Source: an uncultured Clostridia bacterium (lineage in GTDB: Bacteria; Bacillota; Clostridia; Oscillospirales; Ruminococcaceae). From it: DNA of 64,000 nt. Below are positions 43,912 to 52,928 of this stretch, piece by piece. Both the position numbers and the translations under genes were made by a program. Position 1 is the stretch's first letter. Every line of letters starts with the position of its first letter. The DNA is taken from assembly GCA_947625615.1 (NCBI GenBank), contig CANQPB010000005.1, forward strand, positions 31,056 through 95,055, in the 5' to 3' direction. The notes under the pieces were generated by a model. That model was not told where the DNA came from and did no database searches. It was given only the letters and a program-made list of their open reading frames with translations.

Positions 43912-44124
43912 AATATTTCCTTTCAATCGTATAATCCATATATTCCCGCTGGATTTTTAGCATCATGTTCTTAGCCAAACGCTAAGAAGAGCGCGAAAAA
44001 ATACGGCTCGGAATTCACGCGAAAAAGTGTTCATTCATTAAAAGACGCTGTTGTATAATTGAGGCAGGGGAATTATGCCGAAAGCAACGGCTCCCTGCGG
44101 GTGCAAAGATTGTATAACGACATT
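43912..44124 (-). other. Long 5' leader of the two-gene module
   Basis: About 205 nt lie between the predicted transcript start and the first ATG. It contains a perfect hairpin, TTCTTAGC (43968-43975) / GCTAAGAA (43981-43988), without a T-run, and a CGGCTC/GCC-rich stretch near 44085. No known riboswitch or tRNA-like structure was recognised. Composition is AT-richer than the core genome. Confidence 0.45.
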
Positions 44125-44153
44125 ATTTTAACATATTTGACGGGAAAAGTCAA
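44125..44153 (-). promoter_or_regulatory. Sigma-A promoter of the two-gene module
   Basis: On the minus strand TTGACT (44148-44153), 17 bp, TAAAAT (44125-44130). The -35 region overlaps the inverted repeat TTGAC-GGGAAAA-GTCAA (44138-44153), a possible operator. Confidence 0.75.
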
Positions 44154-44178
44154 CATTTTTATCCACATATGGTGTGCC

Positions 44179-44220
44179 CGTTGAAACTCTAACATCTATC
44201 TTCTTTATGTGGCGCTGCAT
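44179..44220 (+). repeat. CTTCTAA/hairpin repeat family, partial copy 4
   Basis: CGTTGAAACTCTAACATCTATCTTCTTTATGTGGC matches copy 2 at 20588 but has only one short repeat unit, and the terminal hairpin is degenerate (GTGGCGCTGCAT). It lies next to copy 2 of the 121-bp element. Confidence 0.65.
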
Positions 44221-44258
44221 CTCGTATATAACTCGTCTTGCATTTTCACGAAATATAC

Positions 44259-44380
44259 GCTATAATAATCGCGATGCGATTATTATAATTTATTTTAAGT
44301 CGCCCTTTTGCTCCCCGACTTCGTCGGGAACCGCAAAAGATGGCTAATTATAGCACAAAGCCTTCGGCTTTATTCTATAA
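44259..44380 (-). repeat. Dispersed ~121-bp palindrome-rich element, copy 2 (inverted)
   Basis: This is the reverse complement of 20397-20517 with only a handful of differences. The three hairpins are kept. The edge with TATAAT (44376-44381, 17 bp after GCACAA) lies 21 bp before the TetR start codon, the same relation as copy 1 has to pyk. Confidence 0.85.
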
Positions 44381-44401
44381 TAATCCTCAGGAGGCGTTCA
44401 C

Positions 44402-44965
44402 ATGGCAGATTCAAACATCACAAAAACAGCTTTGGCAAGGGCGTTGCGGGAGCTTATGGAAGAGCAGCCGTTCGAGAAAATCCAGATCGCTCAGATATGC
44501 GAGCGGTGCGGAATGAACCGGCAGAGCTTTTATTACCATTTTAAGGATAAATACGACCTTGTAAACTGGATCTTCGACACCGAATTTATCACGTTTGCGG
44601 TGGCGTGGACAAAAGACCTGCCCGCCGACGACCGCTGGGGGCTCATCGAGCGCGCATGCGAGCATTTTTACGAAAACCGCGGCTTTTACCGCAAGGCGCT
44701 CGCCGTCAGGGGGCAGAATTCGCTTTCGGATCATCTTCGCGAGCACTTGTCGCCGCTGATCAAAACGCGCATCGCAAAGATCGTCGGGGAGGACGTAGCC
44801 GACGAATTCACGACTAACTTCTTTGCCGACGCGGTGCTGAGCGCCATCGAGCGGTGGCTTTTGGATAAACACTGCATGCCGCCCGAGGAGTTTGTTGCAA
44901 AGATCAAGCGCATAATCCAAAGCGGCGCGGTCGAGATATGCCGGGAAATGATCGAGGGCGAATAA
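44402..44965 (+). CDS. TetR/AcrR-family transcriptional regulator (DhaS-like)
   Basis: A 187-residue regulator. Residues 6-52 are the TetR helix-turn-helix (ITKTALARALRELMEEQPFEKIQIAQICERCGMNRQSFYYHFKDKYDLVNWIF). The C-terminal part (YENRGFYRKALAVRGQNSLSDHL ... AIERWLLDKHCMPPEEFVAKI) resembles the ligand domain of DhaS-type members found across Firmicutes. AGGAGG precedes the ATG. No obvious target gene is adjacent, though its own upstream region is the 121-bp element, with a -10-like TATAAT just before the ribosome site. Confidence 0.9.
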   Translation: MADSNITKTALARALRELMEEQPFEKIQIAQICERCGMNRQSFYYHFKDKYDLVNWIFDTEFITFAVAWTKDLPADDRWGLIERACEHFYENRGFYRKALAVRGQNSLSDHLREHLSPLIKTRIAKIVGEDVADEFTTNFFADAVLSAIERWLLDKHCMPPEEFVAKIKRIIQSGAVEICREMIEGE

Positions 44966-45032
44966 TAAACGGTCATGCCCGGGCGGATATGGAATAAATG
45001 CGATAAATCGGAATTTATGAAGGAGTATGCTT

Positions 45033-45473
45033 ATGAATAGTAATGTGATAATCAGAGAAGAACATATATCTGCTGATGAATATATTGAATTTTTGAAAAG
45101 AACCGATTTGGGTTCACAATACCCAAAAGAACGATTTAGGGAGCGAATCGAAAAGCTTGTTGATAATGTTTCAATAAGCCTTATTGCAAGAAATGAAAAT
45201 AACACGGTTGTAGGAGTACTGTTCGGTTTAACGGATTTTGCTTATTGGCTTTATGTTACGGATTTGGGTGTTGATAGAGCCTACGAAAGACAAGGCATAG
45301 GAAAACAGCTTATGAAAACCGCACACAGAATAGCAGGTGGCGAAAAGGATATCGCTTTATATCTGATTGCAAACGAAAACGCCGTTCCCTTTTACGAAAA
45401 GCTTGGCATGAAGAAAGCAGATGATGTAATGCAATACAACCATATTGAATGGACAGAGTTTACAGTACGGTAG
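45033..45473 (+). CDS. GNAT family N-acetyltransferase (AT-rich)
   Basis: A 146-residue GNAT protein. The acetyl-CoA loop is VTDLGVDRAYERQGIGKQLMKTAHRIA, with RQGIGK, followed by YLIANENAVPFYEKLGMKKADDVMQY, the usual motif B with the NxxAxxFYxKxGF pattern. The ATG at 45033 lies 7 nt after AGGAG; an ATG at 45027 would be too close. The gene is AT-rich against its GC-rich surroundings, so it is probably acquired. The substrate is unknown. Confidence 0.88.
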   Translation: MNSNVIIREEHISADEYIEFLKRTDLGSQYPKERFRERIEKLVDNVSISLIARNENNTVVGVLFGLTDFAYWLYVTDLGVDRAYERQGIGKQLMKTAHRIAGGEKDIALYLIANENAVPFYEKLGMKKADDVMQYNHIEWTEFTVR

Positions 45474-45527
45474 ATGTATGCAAATTTTAATTTATCTGCC
45501 ATATCGCTTTAATACGCGTATCTATGC

Positions 45528-45558
45528 AAAAAGCAGGCGGTATCGTCTGCTTTTGCCG
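45528..45558. terminator. Terminator after the GNAT gene
   Basis: AAAAAGCAGGCG (45528-45539) pairs with CGTCTGCTTTT (45544-45554) around the tetraloop GTAT, with A and T runs at the ends that allow action on both strands. Confidence 0.65.
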
Positions 45559-45605
45559 TTTTATGCGCTGCTGCCTTGCAGCTGTTTTATTTATCATTTT
45601 TTGAC

Positions 45606-45638
45606 GCGTGTCGCATTTTTTGACACACGCCTGTTTTT
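45606..45638 (+). terminator. Second hairpin upstream of the MacB-like gene
   Basis: GCGTGT (45606-45611) pairs with ACACGC (45625-45630), followed by CTGTTTTTG. The stem is short. It insulates the next promoter from upstream reading. Confidence 0.45.
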
Positions 45639-45643
45639 GTAAA

Positions 45644-45672
45644 ATGACTTTGATAATTTAAGGTGATATAAT
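45644..45672 (+). promoter_or_regulatory. Promoter for the MacB-like gene
   Basis: ATGACT (45644-45649), 17 bp, TATAAT (45667-45672), with AAAGGAG before the ATG at 45696. Confidence 0.55.
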
Positions 45673-45695
45673 TTGAACGAAAGGAGTGCTTAACT

Positions 45696-48600
45696 ATGCT
45701 TGAACTTCAAAACATCAAAAAGGACTACCCCGCGGGCGACGGCGTCGTTCACGCGCTGAAGGGGATTTCCCTGAAATTTCGGGACAACGATTTTGTCTCG
45801 ATTTTAGGCCCGTCTGGCTGCGGAAAGACGACTATGTTAAATATCATCGGCGGTCTCGACCAGTACACCGAGGGCGACCTCATCATCAACGGCCGCTCGA
45901 CAAAGGATTTTAAAGACCGCGATTGGGACGCCTACCGCAATCACTCGATAGGTTTTGTTTTTCAGAGCTACAACCTTATACCGCACCAGTCGGTTCTTAG
46001 AAACGTCGAGCTCGCGCTCACCCTCTCGGGAGTATCAAAATCCGAGCGCAGAAAGCGCGCTAAGGAGGCTTTGGAGCGGGTCGGATTGGGTTCACAGCTC
46101 AATAAACGCCCTGCCGAGATGTCGGGCGGGCAGATGCAGAGGGTCGCTATTGCCCGAGCGATCGTCAATAACCCCGACATAATCCTCGCAGACGAGCCTA
46201 CGGGAGCGCTTGACACCGAGACGAGCATTCAGGTCATGGATATCTTAAAAGAAATCGCCAAAGACCGGCTTGTCGTGATGGTGACACATAACCCCGACCT
46301 TGCGGAGAAGTATTCGACCCGGATTATCCGCATGCTCGACGGCGAAATTACCGACGATTCCGCCCCGCTTAGCGACGGGGAAATCGAAAGCGAGCGCGAA
46401 AAGGACAAAACAAAAAAAGTCAGCAAAAAACTGCTGTCTATGTCGTTTGCGACGTCGTTCGGGCTGTCGCTCAAAAACCTGTTCACGAAAAAGGGCAGGA
46501 CGGCGCTGACCTCATTCGCGGGGAGCATCGGAATCATCGGCATAGCCCTTATTTTCGCGGTTTCGCAGGGCATGACCACATACATTAACACCGTGGAGGA
46601 GGACACCCTGTCGTCCTACCCGCTGACGCTTGAAGCCCAGAATATGGACATCTCCGCCCTTATGGAGACCTTTATCGGGGCAGCGCGTTCCACCAATACC
46701 CACGATAAGGACGCGGTTTACGCAAAGGGAATGATCTACGATATGGTCAACTCGCTTAGCGAAATGGAGGCGAACGAAAACGACCTCGCCGCGTTCAAGA
46801 AATATCTTGAGCAAAAGCGGGTCGATGACCCCGCGCTCGGCGAGGCAATCAACGGCATTCAGTACACCTACGACCTCGACCTTTTGGTCTACACGAAAAA
46901 CATCGACGGCGACATTATCCGCTCCGACATGGAGGAGCTGATGAAAGATTTTCTGGTGGAATATCTCAACACCGACATCACCTCGCTTTTATCCCTCGGC
47001 GAGCAGTACGGCATTACCGATTCGCCCGCGCAGACGCTGATGATGCCGGGCGGAATGTCGTCGCAGCTCTGGCAGGAAATGCTCCCCGGCGACAACGGAA
47101 AACTTATCAGCCCGCTTTTGGAGAAGCAGTACGACGTCGTTTACGGCTCATGGCCGACCGAATATAACGAGATAGTTTTGGTGCTTGATGAAAATAACGA
47201 GCTTAACGATCTGTCTCTCTACGCCTTGGGTCTTTCGCCGAAAGAGAACGTTGACAAAGCTATGAATGCGGCGATCAACAAGACGGAGCTTCCCCCGACC
47301 GAGAGAAAGTGGAGCTATGAGGAAATATGCAACATGGAATACCGTACTATCCTCAACTCCGACTGCTACACCTTTGACAGCGCGACCGGGACGTACCGCG
47401 ACCTGCGCACGACCGACGCAGGGCTTCAGTATCTCTATGACAACGCGATTCCTCTTAAAGTTTCGGGAATTATCCGCCCGAAGGAAAACGCCGTTTCGAC
47501 GATGCTTTCAGGCTCTATCGGCTACACAAGCAGGCTGACGGAATATGTTATCGAGCATTCAAAAGAATCCGCCGCTATTAAGGCTCAGCAGGCCGACCCC
47601 GAGACCGATATTTTCACGGGTCTTCCGTTCAACGAAAACACGGGAAGCCTCTCAGATGAAGAAAAAGAGGCGGCTTTCAGGGAGTATATCGCGGGTCTAA
47701 ATGAATCCGAAAAAGCTGCGGCATATATTGACATTATGAGCATTCCGAGCGATGAGCAGCTTGAAGCGACCGTTTCGCAAACTATGTCAACGATGACCCG
47801 TGAGGATATGGAAACCGCGATGATCACGGGGCTTGTCGAGCAGATGGGCATGGACGAGGCGCGGATCACCGAATATGTCAGCAACATGAGCGACGAGGAG
47901 ATGACCGAGCTGTTTTCGCAGATGGCTGCCGAGCAGGTCAAAGCGCAGTACGCCGCGCAGGTTAAGGAGCAGATGTCGGGAATGGAGCCCGCGCAGCTCG
48001 CAGCGGCTCTTGATATGGCAATGCAAGGCTACACCGCCGAGCAGTGCGCGGTCTACTATGACGAGATAACCGAATTTTCCGATTCTACCTACGACGACAA
48101 CCTCTCGGCGCTCGGCTGCGTTGACATCGACAGCCCCGCGAGCATAAACATTTTTGCCTCGACTTTCGAGAACAAAGAGGTCATCGAGGACGCGATCACG
48201 GCTTACAACGACACCGTCGAGGAGCTGTCGCAGATACATTACACCGACTATGTCGGGATTATGATGGCCTCGGTCAACACGATAATCAATGCGATTACTT
48301 ATGTGCTGATTGCATTCGTCGCGATCTCGCTGGTTGTTTCGTCGATAATGATCGGCGTGATCACGCTGATCTCGGTTCAGGAGCGCACAAAGGAAATCGG
48401 AATCCTGCGCGCGATAGGCGCGTCAAAGCGCAACGTCTCGGGAATGTTCAACGCCGAAACGGTGATAATCGGCTTCGCTTCGGGGCTGCTGGGCGTGCTG
48501 ATGACCTATCTTTTGTGCATACCGATCAACCTCATTCTGCACCACCTGACGGGTATCAAAACCCTGAGCGCATTCCTGCCTATCCCCGCTGCGCTGATTC

Positions 48601-48698
48601 TGATTGCGATAAGCATGGTGCTGACGCTTATCGCGGGAATCATACCGTCGAGGAGCGCAGCAAAGAAAGACCCGGTTGTTGCGCTGAGGACGGAATAA
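45696..48698 (+). CDS. MacB-like ABC transporter, ATPase fused to FtsX-type permease
   Basis: A 1000-residue fusion. Residues 1-230 are a LolD/MacB-type ATPase (Walker [10 protein letters not shown] at ~39-47, signature [14 protein letters not shown], Walker [14 protein letters not shown]-loop VTHNPDLA). A transmembrane helix at ~273-295 ([20 protein letters not shown]) is followed by a ~560-residue outer domain rich in Glu, Met and Ala helices, then three C-terminal helices (~855-1000) with [20 protein letters not shown]. This type VII ABC layout transmits mechanical force rather than moving substrate through the membrane, and serves peptide resistance, lipoprotein release or cell-wall control. 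No separate regulator or partner lies next to it. Confidence 0.9.
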   Translation: MLELQNIKKDYPAGDGVVHALKGISLKFRDNDFVSILGPSGCGKTTMLNIIGGLDQYTEGDLIINGRSTKDFKDRDWDAYRNHSIGFVFQSYNLIPHQSVLRNVELALTLSGVSKSERRKRAKEALERVGLGSQLNKRPAEMSGGQMQRVAIARAIVNNPDIILADEPTGALDTETSIQVMDILKEIAKDRLVVMVTHNPDLAEKYSTRIIRMLDGEITDDSAPLSDGEIESEREKDKTKKVSKKLLSMSFATSFGLSLKNLFTKKGRTALTSFAGSIGIIGIALIFAVSQGMTTYINTVEEDTLSSYPLTLEAQNMDISALMETFIGAARSTNTHDKDAVYAKGMIYDMVNSLSEMEANENDLAAFKKYLEQKRVDDPALGEAINGIQYTYDLDLLVYTKNIDGDIIRSDMEELMKDFLVEYLNTDITSLLSLGEQYGITDSPAQTLMMPGGMSSQLWQEMLPGDNGKLISPLLEKQYDVVYGSWPTEYNEIVLVLDENNELNDLSLYALGLSPKENVDKAMNAAINKTELPPTERKWSYEEICNMEYRTILNSDCYTFDSATGTYRDLRTTDAGLQYLYDNAIPLKVSGIIRPKENAVSTMLSGSIGYTSRLTEYVIEHSKESAAIKAQQADPETDIFTGLPFNENTGSLSDEEKEAAFREYIAGLNESEKAAAYIDIMSIPSDEQLEATVSQTMSTMTREDMETAMITGLVEQMGMDEARITEYVSNMSDEEMTELFSQMAAEQVKAQYAAQVKEQMSGMEPAQLAAALDMAMQGYTAEQCAVYYDEITEFSDSTYDDNLSALGCVDIDSPASINIFASTFENKEVIEDAITAYNDTVEELSQIHYTDYVGIMMASVNTIINAITYVLIAFVAISLVVSSIMIGVITLISVQERTKEIGILRAIGASKRNVSGMFNAETVIIGFASGLLGVLMTYLLCIPINLILHHLTGIKTLSAFLPIPAALILIAISMVLTLIAGIIPSRSAAKKDPVVALRTE

Positions 48699-48733
48699 AA
48701 AAATCCCGCTTTGCCGAGTGGCAGGGCGGGATT
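48697..48733 (-). terminator. Terminator between the MacB-like and heparinase-like genes
   Basis: AATCCCGC (48702-48709) pairs with GCGGGATT (48726-48733) with further TTGCC/GGCA pairing inside. On the minus strand it runs into TTTTTTATTCC. Confidence 0.7.
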
Positions 48734-48750
48734 ACATTTAAGTGTATAAA

Positions 48751-50523
48751 TTATGAAATCGGCTTAATTTCCAATTCAAATTTCAGATTGTTCGCCCTCT
48801 TATTCGCCGAAAAATCAATCAGATAAATCTTTTTAGGATCTTCCGGCTTCGGGGCGTCGCGCTCCGAAACGGCGACGTCATATTCTTTATCGGGATAGCG
48901 CATCACCGCGTCGCCGTTTTTGCCGTGAAGAATGATTTTCCCGCCCGAAATCTCCGGCACGGAATAGCTTACAAACCGTTCGATGATGCTAACGGAATCC
49001 GACGATAAATCAAACTCATCTCTGAGCGTCATGCTTCCCGCGGATTGATTAAACCTCACCTCTCTTTTGAGGCTCCTGAGACACTCCAATCCATACGCCG
49101 GGGCAATATCCATCGTCATTCCGCTGTCGGTGATCTCAACGTCGCGAGCTTGAAACTCCCTGCCCGCCCTCTGGAATTGCCCGCCGACAATCGGCAGATT
49201 GTGCCCCTGCGAGCCGCACTCAAAACGCTCATATCGCCCCTCGCCGAAGTAGTCGCGGTCGTAAACTCCGCCGCCGTAGTCGATTAGCACCTCGTCGCCG
49301 TTCAGGTAAAATTCAACCTGCCCGACGTCGTTGTGGTTGTGGCTTTCGCCGTTGTGACCGGCTTTTATCGCGATCCCCGATCTGTTCGCCCCGCTTGAGA
49401 CATACCACTGCGCGTAGGGAAAAATGTATGTATGATAACTATTTTTGTCGGCTCTGTAGTCCGTGCTCCACACAAGGTCGCGCAGGATCCCGACCCAGCG
49501 GTAACAGGTGTCGCTGTCAAAGTCGGGCAGGGGAGGCCTCGGCAAAAATTCTGCCTCGTCAAAGCGGGATTTTATGTACGACGTCAGCCCCCACCAGCGC
49601 GAAACGTCGCCGTCGGAGCAGTCGCCAAATTTGACCATTCCTCCGAAATTAAAGTACGCCTTCTGTTGGAACAGCGCGATGTTTTTGACACGCGGATCTG
49701 CAAATAAATCAATTTTGCCGCCGCTCAATCTGTGCAGCATCTCCGCGTAGGCCGCGAAAAACGTGAAGCCGTATGACCAGTAGGACGCGCCCTCGGTGCC
49801 GGCGCCGTCGGCGGGAAAGCCGGAGATGTAGCTCTCCACGGCGGTCTGAAGTCTGAAAATGATTTCTGACAATTCGTCAATCTCACAGAGGTACATTGCC
49901 GCGATGCCGACCGCTCCGCCGCAGACCGCCGCCCAGTTGTTCTGCGCGTGCTCCCAGCCGAATTTGTCGGAAAGATAGCGATCAATAACCCTTTTGCGGA
50001 TATTATCCCTTGCCCGCTTTACCACCGCCGGGGCGAGCAGATCCCCGTTCAGCGCGCATATTTCGGCGAGGGCGGAGGCCGTTTCGGCTGAGAATAAATC
50101 AACCGTGGGGCGGTGCTCTTCGTCAAATTCGCCCCAGATGTGCGCCGGCAAAGCCCAGCTGTATTCGTCGCAGATCGCCCAAATTGCGTCCTCAAGCGCC
50201 GAAACATCTTCCTGATTCTGCCAAAGCCAGGCCGCCAGCGCCAGGCACGCGAGCCGCCCGCGCCGTGCAAAGTAGCTCTTCTGGTAGGTCTCCCGGTCGC
50301 CGGTCTCGGAAAAAAGCCGAAACTCCGAAAATTTCAGCGCCTCGACCGGCCTGCCTCGGTACTCCCGCGCCCCGTCCCGGATCTGCGCGAGATAATCCGC
50401 ATAAATCTCGCCCGAAAGGATCTCCCGCCGCTTTTCTTCAAGGGCTTTTGTGAGCCCTTGCGGCAGTCTTTCTTTCGGCATATCCGACAAAAATTCACGA
50501 ATTTTTTGTTGATTATAACTCAT
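48751..50523 (-). CDS. Heparinase II/III-like polysaccharide lyase family protein
   Basis: A 590-residue protein with an N-terminal (alpha/alpha) toroid and a C-terminal beta-sandwich like heparinase II/III (PL12/PL15/PL21 type). Recognisable pieces are NNWAAVCGGAVGIAAMYL and GTEGASYWSYGFTFFAAYAEML in the toroid, and AGHNGESHNHNDVGQVEFYLNGDEVLIDYGGGVYDRDYF with the SHNHND motif that carries the metal/active-site His. No signal peptide is present, so it should act inside the cell on oligosaccharides. The ATG at 50523 was chosen over an upstream one for its GGAGGG site. It is divergent from a GH88 gene, from a shared 120-bp promoter region. Confidence 0.87.
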   Translation of the reverse strand: MSYNQQKIREFLSDMPKERLPQGLTKALEEKRREILSGEIYADYLAQIRDGAREYRGRPVEALKFSEFRLFSETGDRETYQKSYFARRGRLACLALAAWLWQNQEDVSALEDAIWAICDEYSWALPAHIWGEFDEEHRPTVDLFSAETASALAEICALNGDLLAPAVVKRARDNIRKRVIDRYLSDKFGWEHAQNNWAAVCGGAVGIAAMYLCEIDELSEIIFRLQTAVESYISGFPADGAGTEGASYWSYGFTFFAAYAEMLHRLSGGKIDLFADPRVKNIALFQQKAYFNFGGMVKFGDCSDGDVSRWWGLTSYIKSRFDEAEFLPRPPLPDFDSDTCYRWVGILRDLVWSTDYRADKNSYHTYIFPYAQWYVSSGANRSGIAIKAGHNGESHNHNDVGQVEFYLNGDEVLIDYGGGVYDRDYFGEGRYERFECGSQGHNLPIVGGQFQRAGREFQARDVEITDSGMTMDIAPAYGLECLRSLKREVRFNQSAGSMTLRDEFDLSSDSVSIIERFVSYSVPEISGGKIILHGKNGDAVMRYPDKEYDVAVSERDAPKPEDPKKIYLIDFSANKRANNLKFELEIKPIS

Positions 50524-50548
50524 TTTCCTGCCCTCCGATCTGATACCA

Positions 50549-50578
50549 ATGATAGCACATTTTCGCATAAAAAATCAA
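50549..50578 (-). promoter_or_regulatory. Promoter for the heparinase-like gene
   Basis: On the minus strand TTGATT (50573-50578), 18 bp, TATCAT (50549-50554). It is back-to-back with the GH88 promoter. Confidence 0.6.
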
Positions 50579-50587
50579 GAAAATCTA

Positions 50588-50616
50588 TTGAAAATGCCGT
50601 AGAATTATGTTAAAAT
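50588..50616 (+). promoter_or_regulatory. Promoter for the GH88-DUF2264 operon
   Basis: TTGAAA (50588-50593), 17 bp, TAAAAT (50611-50616), with GGGAGGAG ahead of the ATG at 50645. Confidence 0.65.
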
Positions 50617-50644
50617 TTTAAAAACGGTTCGGGAGGAGCAGCTC

Positions 50645-51748
50645 ATGGAAGGAAAATACTGGCAGGAAATTGCCGAGAGGATCTATCAAAAAACATCTGC
50701 GGTCGCGCTTGAGAGCGCCGGGAAGATCCCCTATTCGACGGTCGGCGGGCGGTTCGACGACCAGACCGACAACATCGCCTGGTGGACGAACGGCTTCTGG
50801 GCGGGGCAGCTTTGGCAGCTCCGGGGCGCGTTCGGCGGCGAAATCCTGCGGCTTATCGCCGAAGGGATCGAAAAAAAGCTTGACCGCGTGTTTTTGCTGC
50901 ACTGGGGCATGGATCACGACAGCGGCTTTCGCTGGCTGATGACGGCGGGCGCCGACTGGCGGCTGACCGGCTCGGAGGCCTCAAAAAACCGCCTTATCGT
51001 CGCGGCAAACGACCTCGCCGGGCGGTTCAATCTTGCGGGGAGATTCATTCGCGCCTGGAACGATTCGGGCGACGGCTCCCGCTCGGGCTGGGCGATCATC
51101 GATTGCATGATGAACCTTCCGCTGTTATATTTAGTTTCTGAGATTATTAACGACCCGCGCTTTTCGCAGATCGCAGCCGCCCACGCCGACACCGCTATGA
51201 AGGCATTTGTGCGGCCGGACGGCTCGGTATGTCACATCGTTGAGTTCGACCCCGCGACGGGCGAGCGCTTAAGAAGCTACGGCGGGCAGGGGTATGCCCA
51301 CGGCTCCTCCTGGACGCGCGGACAGGCCTGGGGCCTCTACGGCTTCACGCTCTCATATATTCACACGAAAAAGCATGAGTACCTCGAAACCGCCGAAAAA
51401 ATCGCCGACAGGTTTATAGAAAGGATCCCCGAAAGCGGCTTCATTCCCGTCGATTTCGACCAGCCGCCCGAGCCCCGGTATGAGGACTCCACCGCCGCCG
51501 CGATAGCCGCCTGCGGGCTTATCGAGCTTTCAAAGCTCGCGGGGGAGAAGTACCTCGAGGCTGCGGAAAGGCTCCTTAAAAATCTCATTGAGCACCGCTG
51601 CCGGTTCGACCTCGGCTGCGACAACATTCTCGAAAAATGCACCGCCGCCTATCACGATTCCCGGCACGAGGGCGCGATAATTTACGGCGACTATTTTTTG
51701 ACCGAAGCCGTGCTGAAGCTCTGCGGGAAGGAGACGTTTTTGTGGTGA
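50645..51748 (+). CDS. Glycoside hydrolase family 88, unsaturated glucuronyl hydrolase
   Basis: A 367-residue GH88 enzyme with an (alpha/alpha)6 toroid. The family catalytic Asp residues lie in WGMDHDSGFRW (Asp near residue 90) and SGWAIIDCMMNLPLLY, and AWWTNGFWAGQLW, YAHGSSWTRGQAWGLYGFTL and PRYEDSTAAAIAACGLIEL are standard blocks. It removes the unsaturated uronic acid left by polysaccharide lyases through hydration of the enol ether bond. There is no signal peptide, so it is cytoplasmic. It is divergent from the heparinase-like gene and overlaps the next gene by 4 bp (GTGA). Confidence 0.94.
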   Translation: MEGKYWQEIAERIYQKTSAVALESAGKIPYSTVGGRFDDQTDNIAWWTNGFWAGQLWQLRGAFGGEILRLIAEGIEKKLDRVFLLHWGMDHDSGFRWLMTAGADWRLTGSEASKNRLIVAANDLAGRFNLAGRFIRAWNDSGDGSRSGWAIIDCMMNLPLLYLVSEIINDPRFSQIAAAHADTAMKAFVRPDGSVCHIVEFDPATGERLRSYGGQGYAHGSSWTRGQAWGLYGFTLSYIHTKKHEYLETAEKIADRFIERIPESGFIPVDFDQPPEPRYEDSTAAAIAACGLIELSKLAGEKYLEAAERLLKNLIEHRCRFDLGCDNILEKCTAAYHDSRHEGAIIYGDYFLTEAVLKLCGKETFLW

Positions 51749-52869
51749 ATGAGCGCTCCGCTTGGCTTGACGCTATGCTTAAAATAGCCGACCCTATCCT
51801 TTTAAATCTTCGCGATGAAAAGCTTTGCGAGAAAATGCCGGTCTGCAAAGAGGGCAGGGAGCTTTACACCTGCCTTGAGGTGCTCGGCAGAACGCTTATG
51901 GGCATGGCGCCGTGGCTCGAGCTTGACGGCGGTTCGGCCGAGGAGGCGGCCCTGAGGGAAAAATACCGACAGCTTGTGCGGGACTGCATTTCGGTCGCCG
52001 TAGACCCCGATTCGCCCGATTCGATGAATTTTTCGGAGGGCTACGGCCAGTCGCTTGTAGACGCCGCTTTTTTGGCGGACGCCGTTGTTCGCGCGCCCAA
52101 GGAACTCGCCGAAAAGCTTGACGCCGAAACCCGAAAGCGGCTTGCTGCCGCGCTGATGTCCACAAGAAAATTTCCGGCGGACGGCTCGAACTGGGTGCTT
52201 TTCCCGGCGGCGGTCGAGGCGGGAATCAGAACCCTCGGCGGGGAATACCTCACCGAGCCGGTGCTAAAGGCTGCCGACAGGCTTGAAAAGTGGTATCTCG
52301 GCGACGGGGTATACGGCGACGGCGAGCTGCTGCGAAACGATTACTACAACAGCTTCGTGATCCAGCCGCTTTATATCGACGTTTTAAAGGCGTTTCGCGA
52401 TCTTGCCGTGCTTGAGGGACTGCCGGAAAAGGCGCTTCGGCGCGAAAGAAGAGACGCCGCCGTTTTGGAGCGTCTTATCGCCCCCGACGGCACATATCCG
52501 ATAGTCGGGAGATCGGCGGCATACCGTTTCGGGGCGTTTCACGCGCTTTCGCACGCCGCGTTAATAGAAAATCTCCCCGAGGAGCTTTTGCCCGAGCAGG
52601 TAAGGTGCGCGCTCTCGGCGGCGATCTCAAAAACAATGTCCTGCGACATTTTCGACGAAAACGGCTTTTTGAAGATCGGCATAAGCGGCCGCCAGCCCTC
52701 GATAGGCGAGTGCTACATCTCGACGGGAAGCCTTTACCTTTGCGAGACGGCGTTTTTGCCGCTCGGCCTGCCGGACGGCCACCGCTACTGGTCCGGCGGC
52801 GACGCAAAATTCACGTCGCAAAAAATCTGGTCTGGCGAGGACATTCCCGCCGACCGCGCGGCGGACTGA
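51745..52869 (+). CDS. DUF2264-family protein
   Basis: A 374-residue toroid-fold protein of the DUF2264 family. Blocks seen are ELYTCLEVLGRTLMGMAPWLEL, NWVLFPAAVEAGIRTL, YGDGELLRNDYYNSFVIQPLY and GTYPIVGRSAAYRFGAFHALSHAAL, followed by SIGECYISTGSLYLCETAFLPLGLP. Members often occur in pectin and uronic acid gene clusters, but no reaction is firmly established that I know of. The GTG at 51745 overlaps the GH88 stop (GTGA) with GGAAGGAG upstream, so it is translationally coupled. Together with the GH88 and heparinase-like genes it forms a compact intracellular uronoside set. Confidence 0.88.
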   Translation: MNERSAWLDAMLKIADPILLNLRDEKLCEKMPVCKEGRELYTCLEVLGRTLMGMAPWLELDGGSAEEAALREKYRQLVRDCISVAVDPDSPDSMNFSEGYGQSLVDAAFLADAVVRAPKELAEKLDAETRKRLAAALMSTRKFPADGSNWVLFPAAVEAGIRTLGGEYLTEPVLKAADRLEKWYLGDGVYGDGELLRNDYYNSFVIQPLYIDVLKAFRDLAVLEGLPEKALRRERRDAAVLERLIAPDGTYPIVGRSAAYRFGAFHALSHAALIENLPEELLPEQVRCALSAAISKTMSCDIFDENGFLKIGISGRQPSIGECYISTGSLYLCETAFLPLGLPDGHRYWSGGDAKFTSQKIWSGEDIPADRAAD

Positions 52870-52885
52870 GCGCCTCTTTTAAAGC

Positions 52886-52928
52886 AAAAAAAATCTCCCC
52901 TGCCTAAGGCAAGGGAGAAATTTTTTAT
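52886..52928. terminator. Bidirectional terminator between DUF2264 and ABC genes
   Basis: TCTCCCCTGCCT (52894-52905) and AGGCAAGGGAGA (52907-52918) pair with one mismatch, with an A-run before and AATTTTTTAT after, suitable for both convergent genes. Confidence 0.85.
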
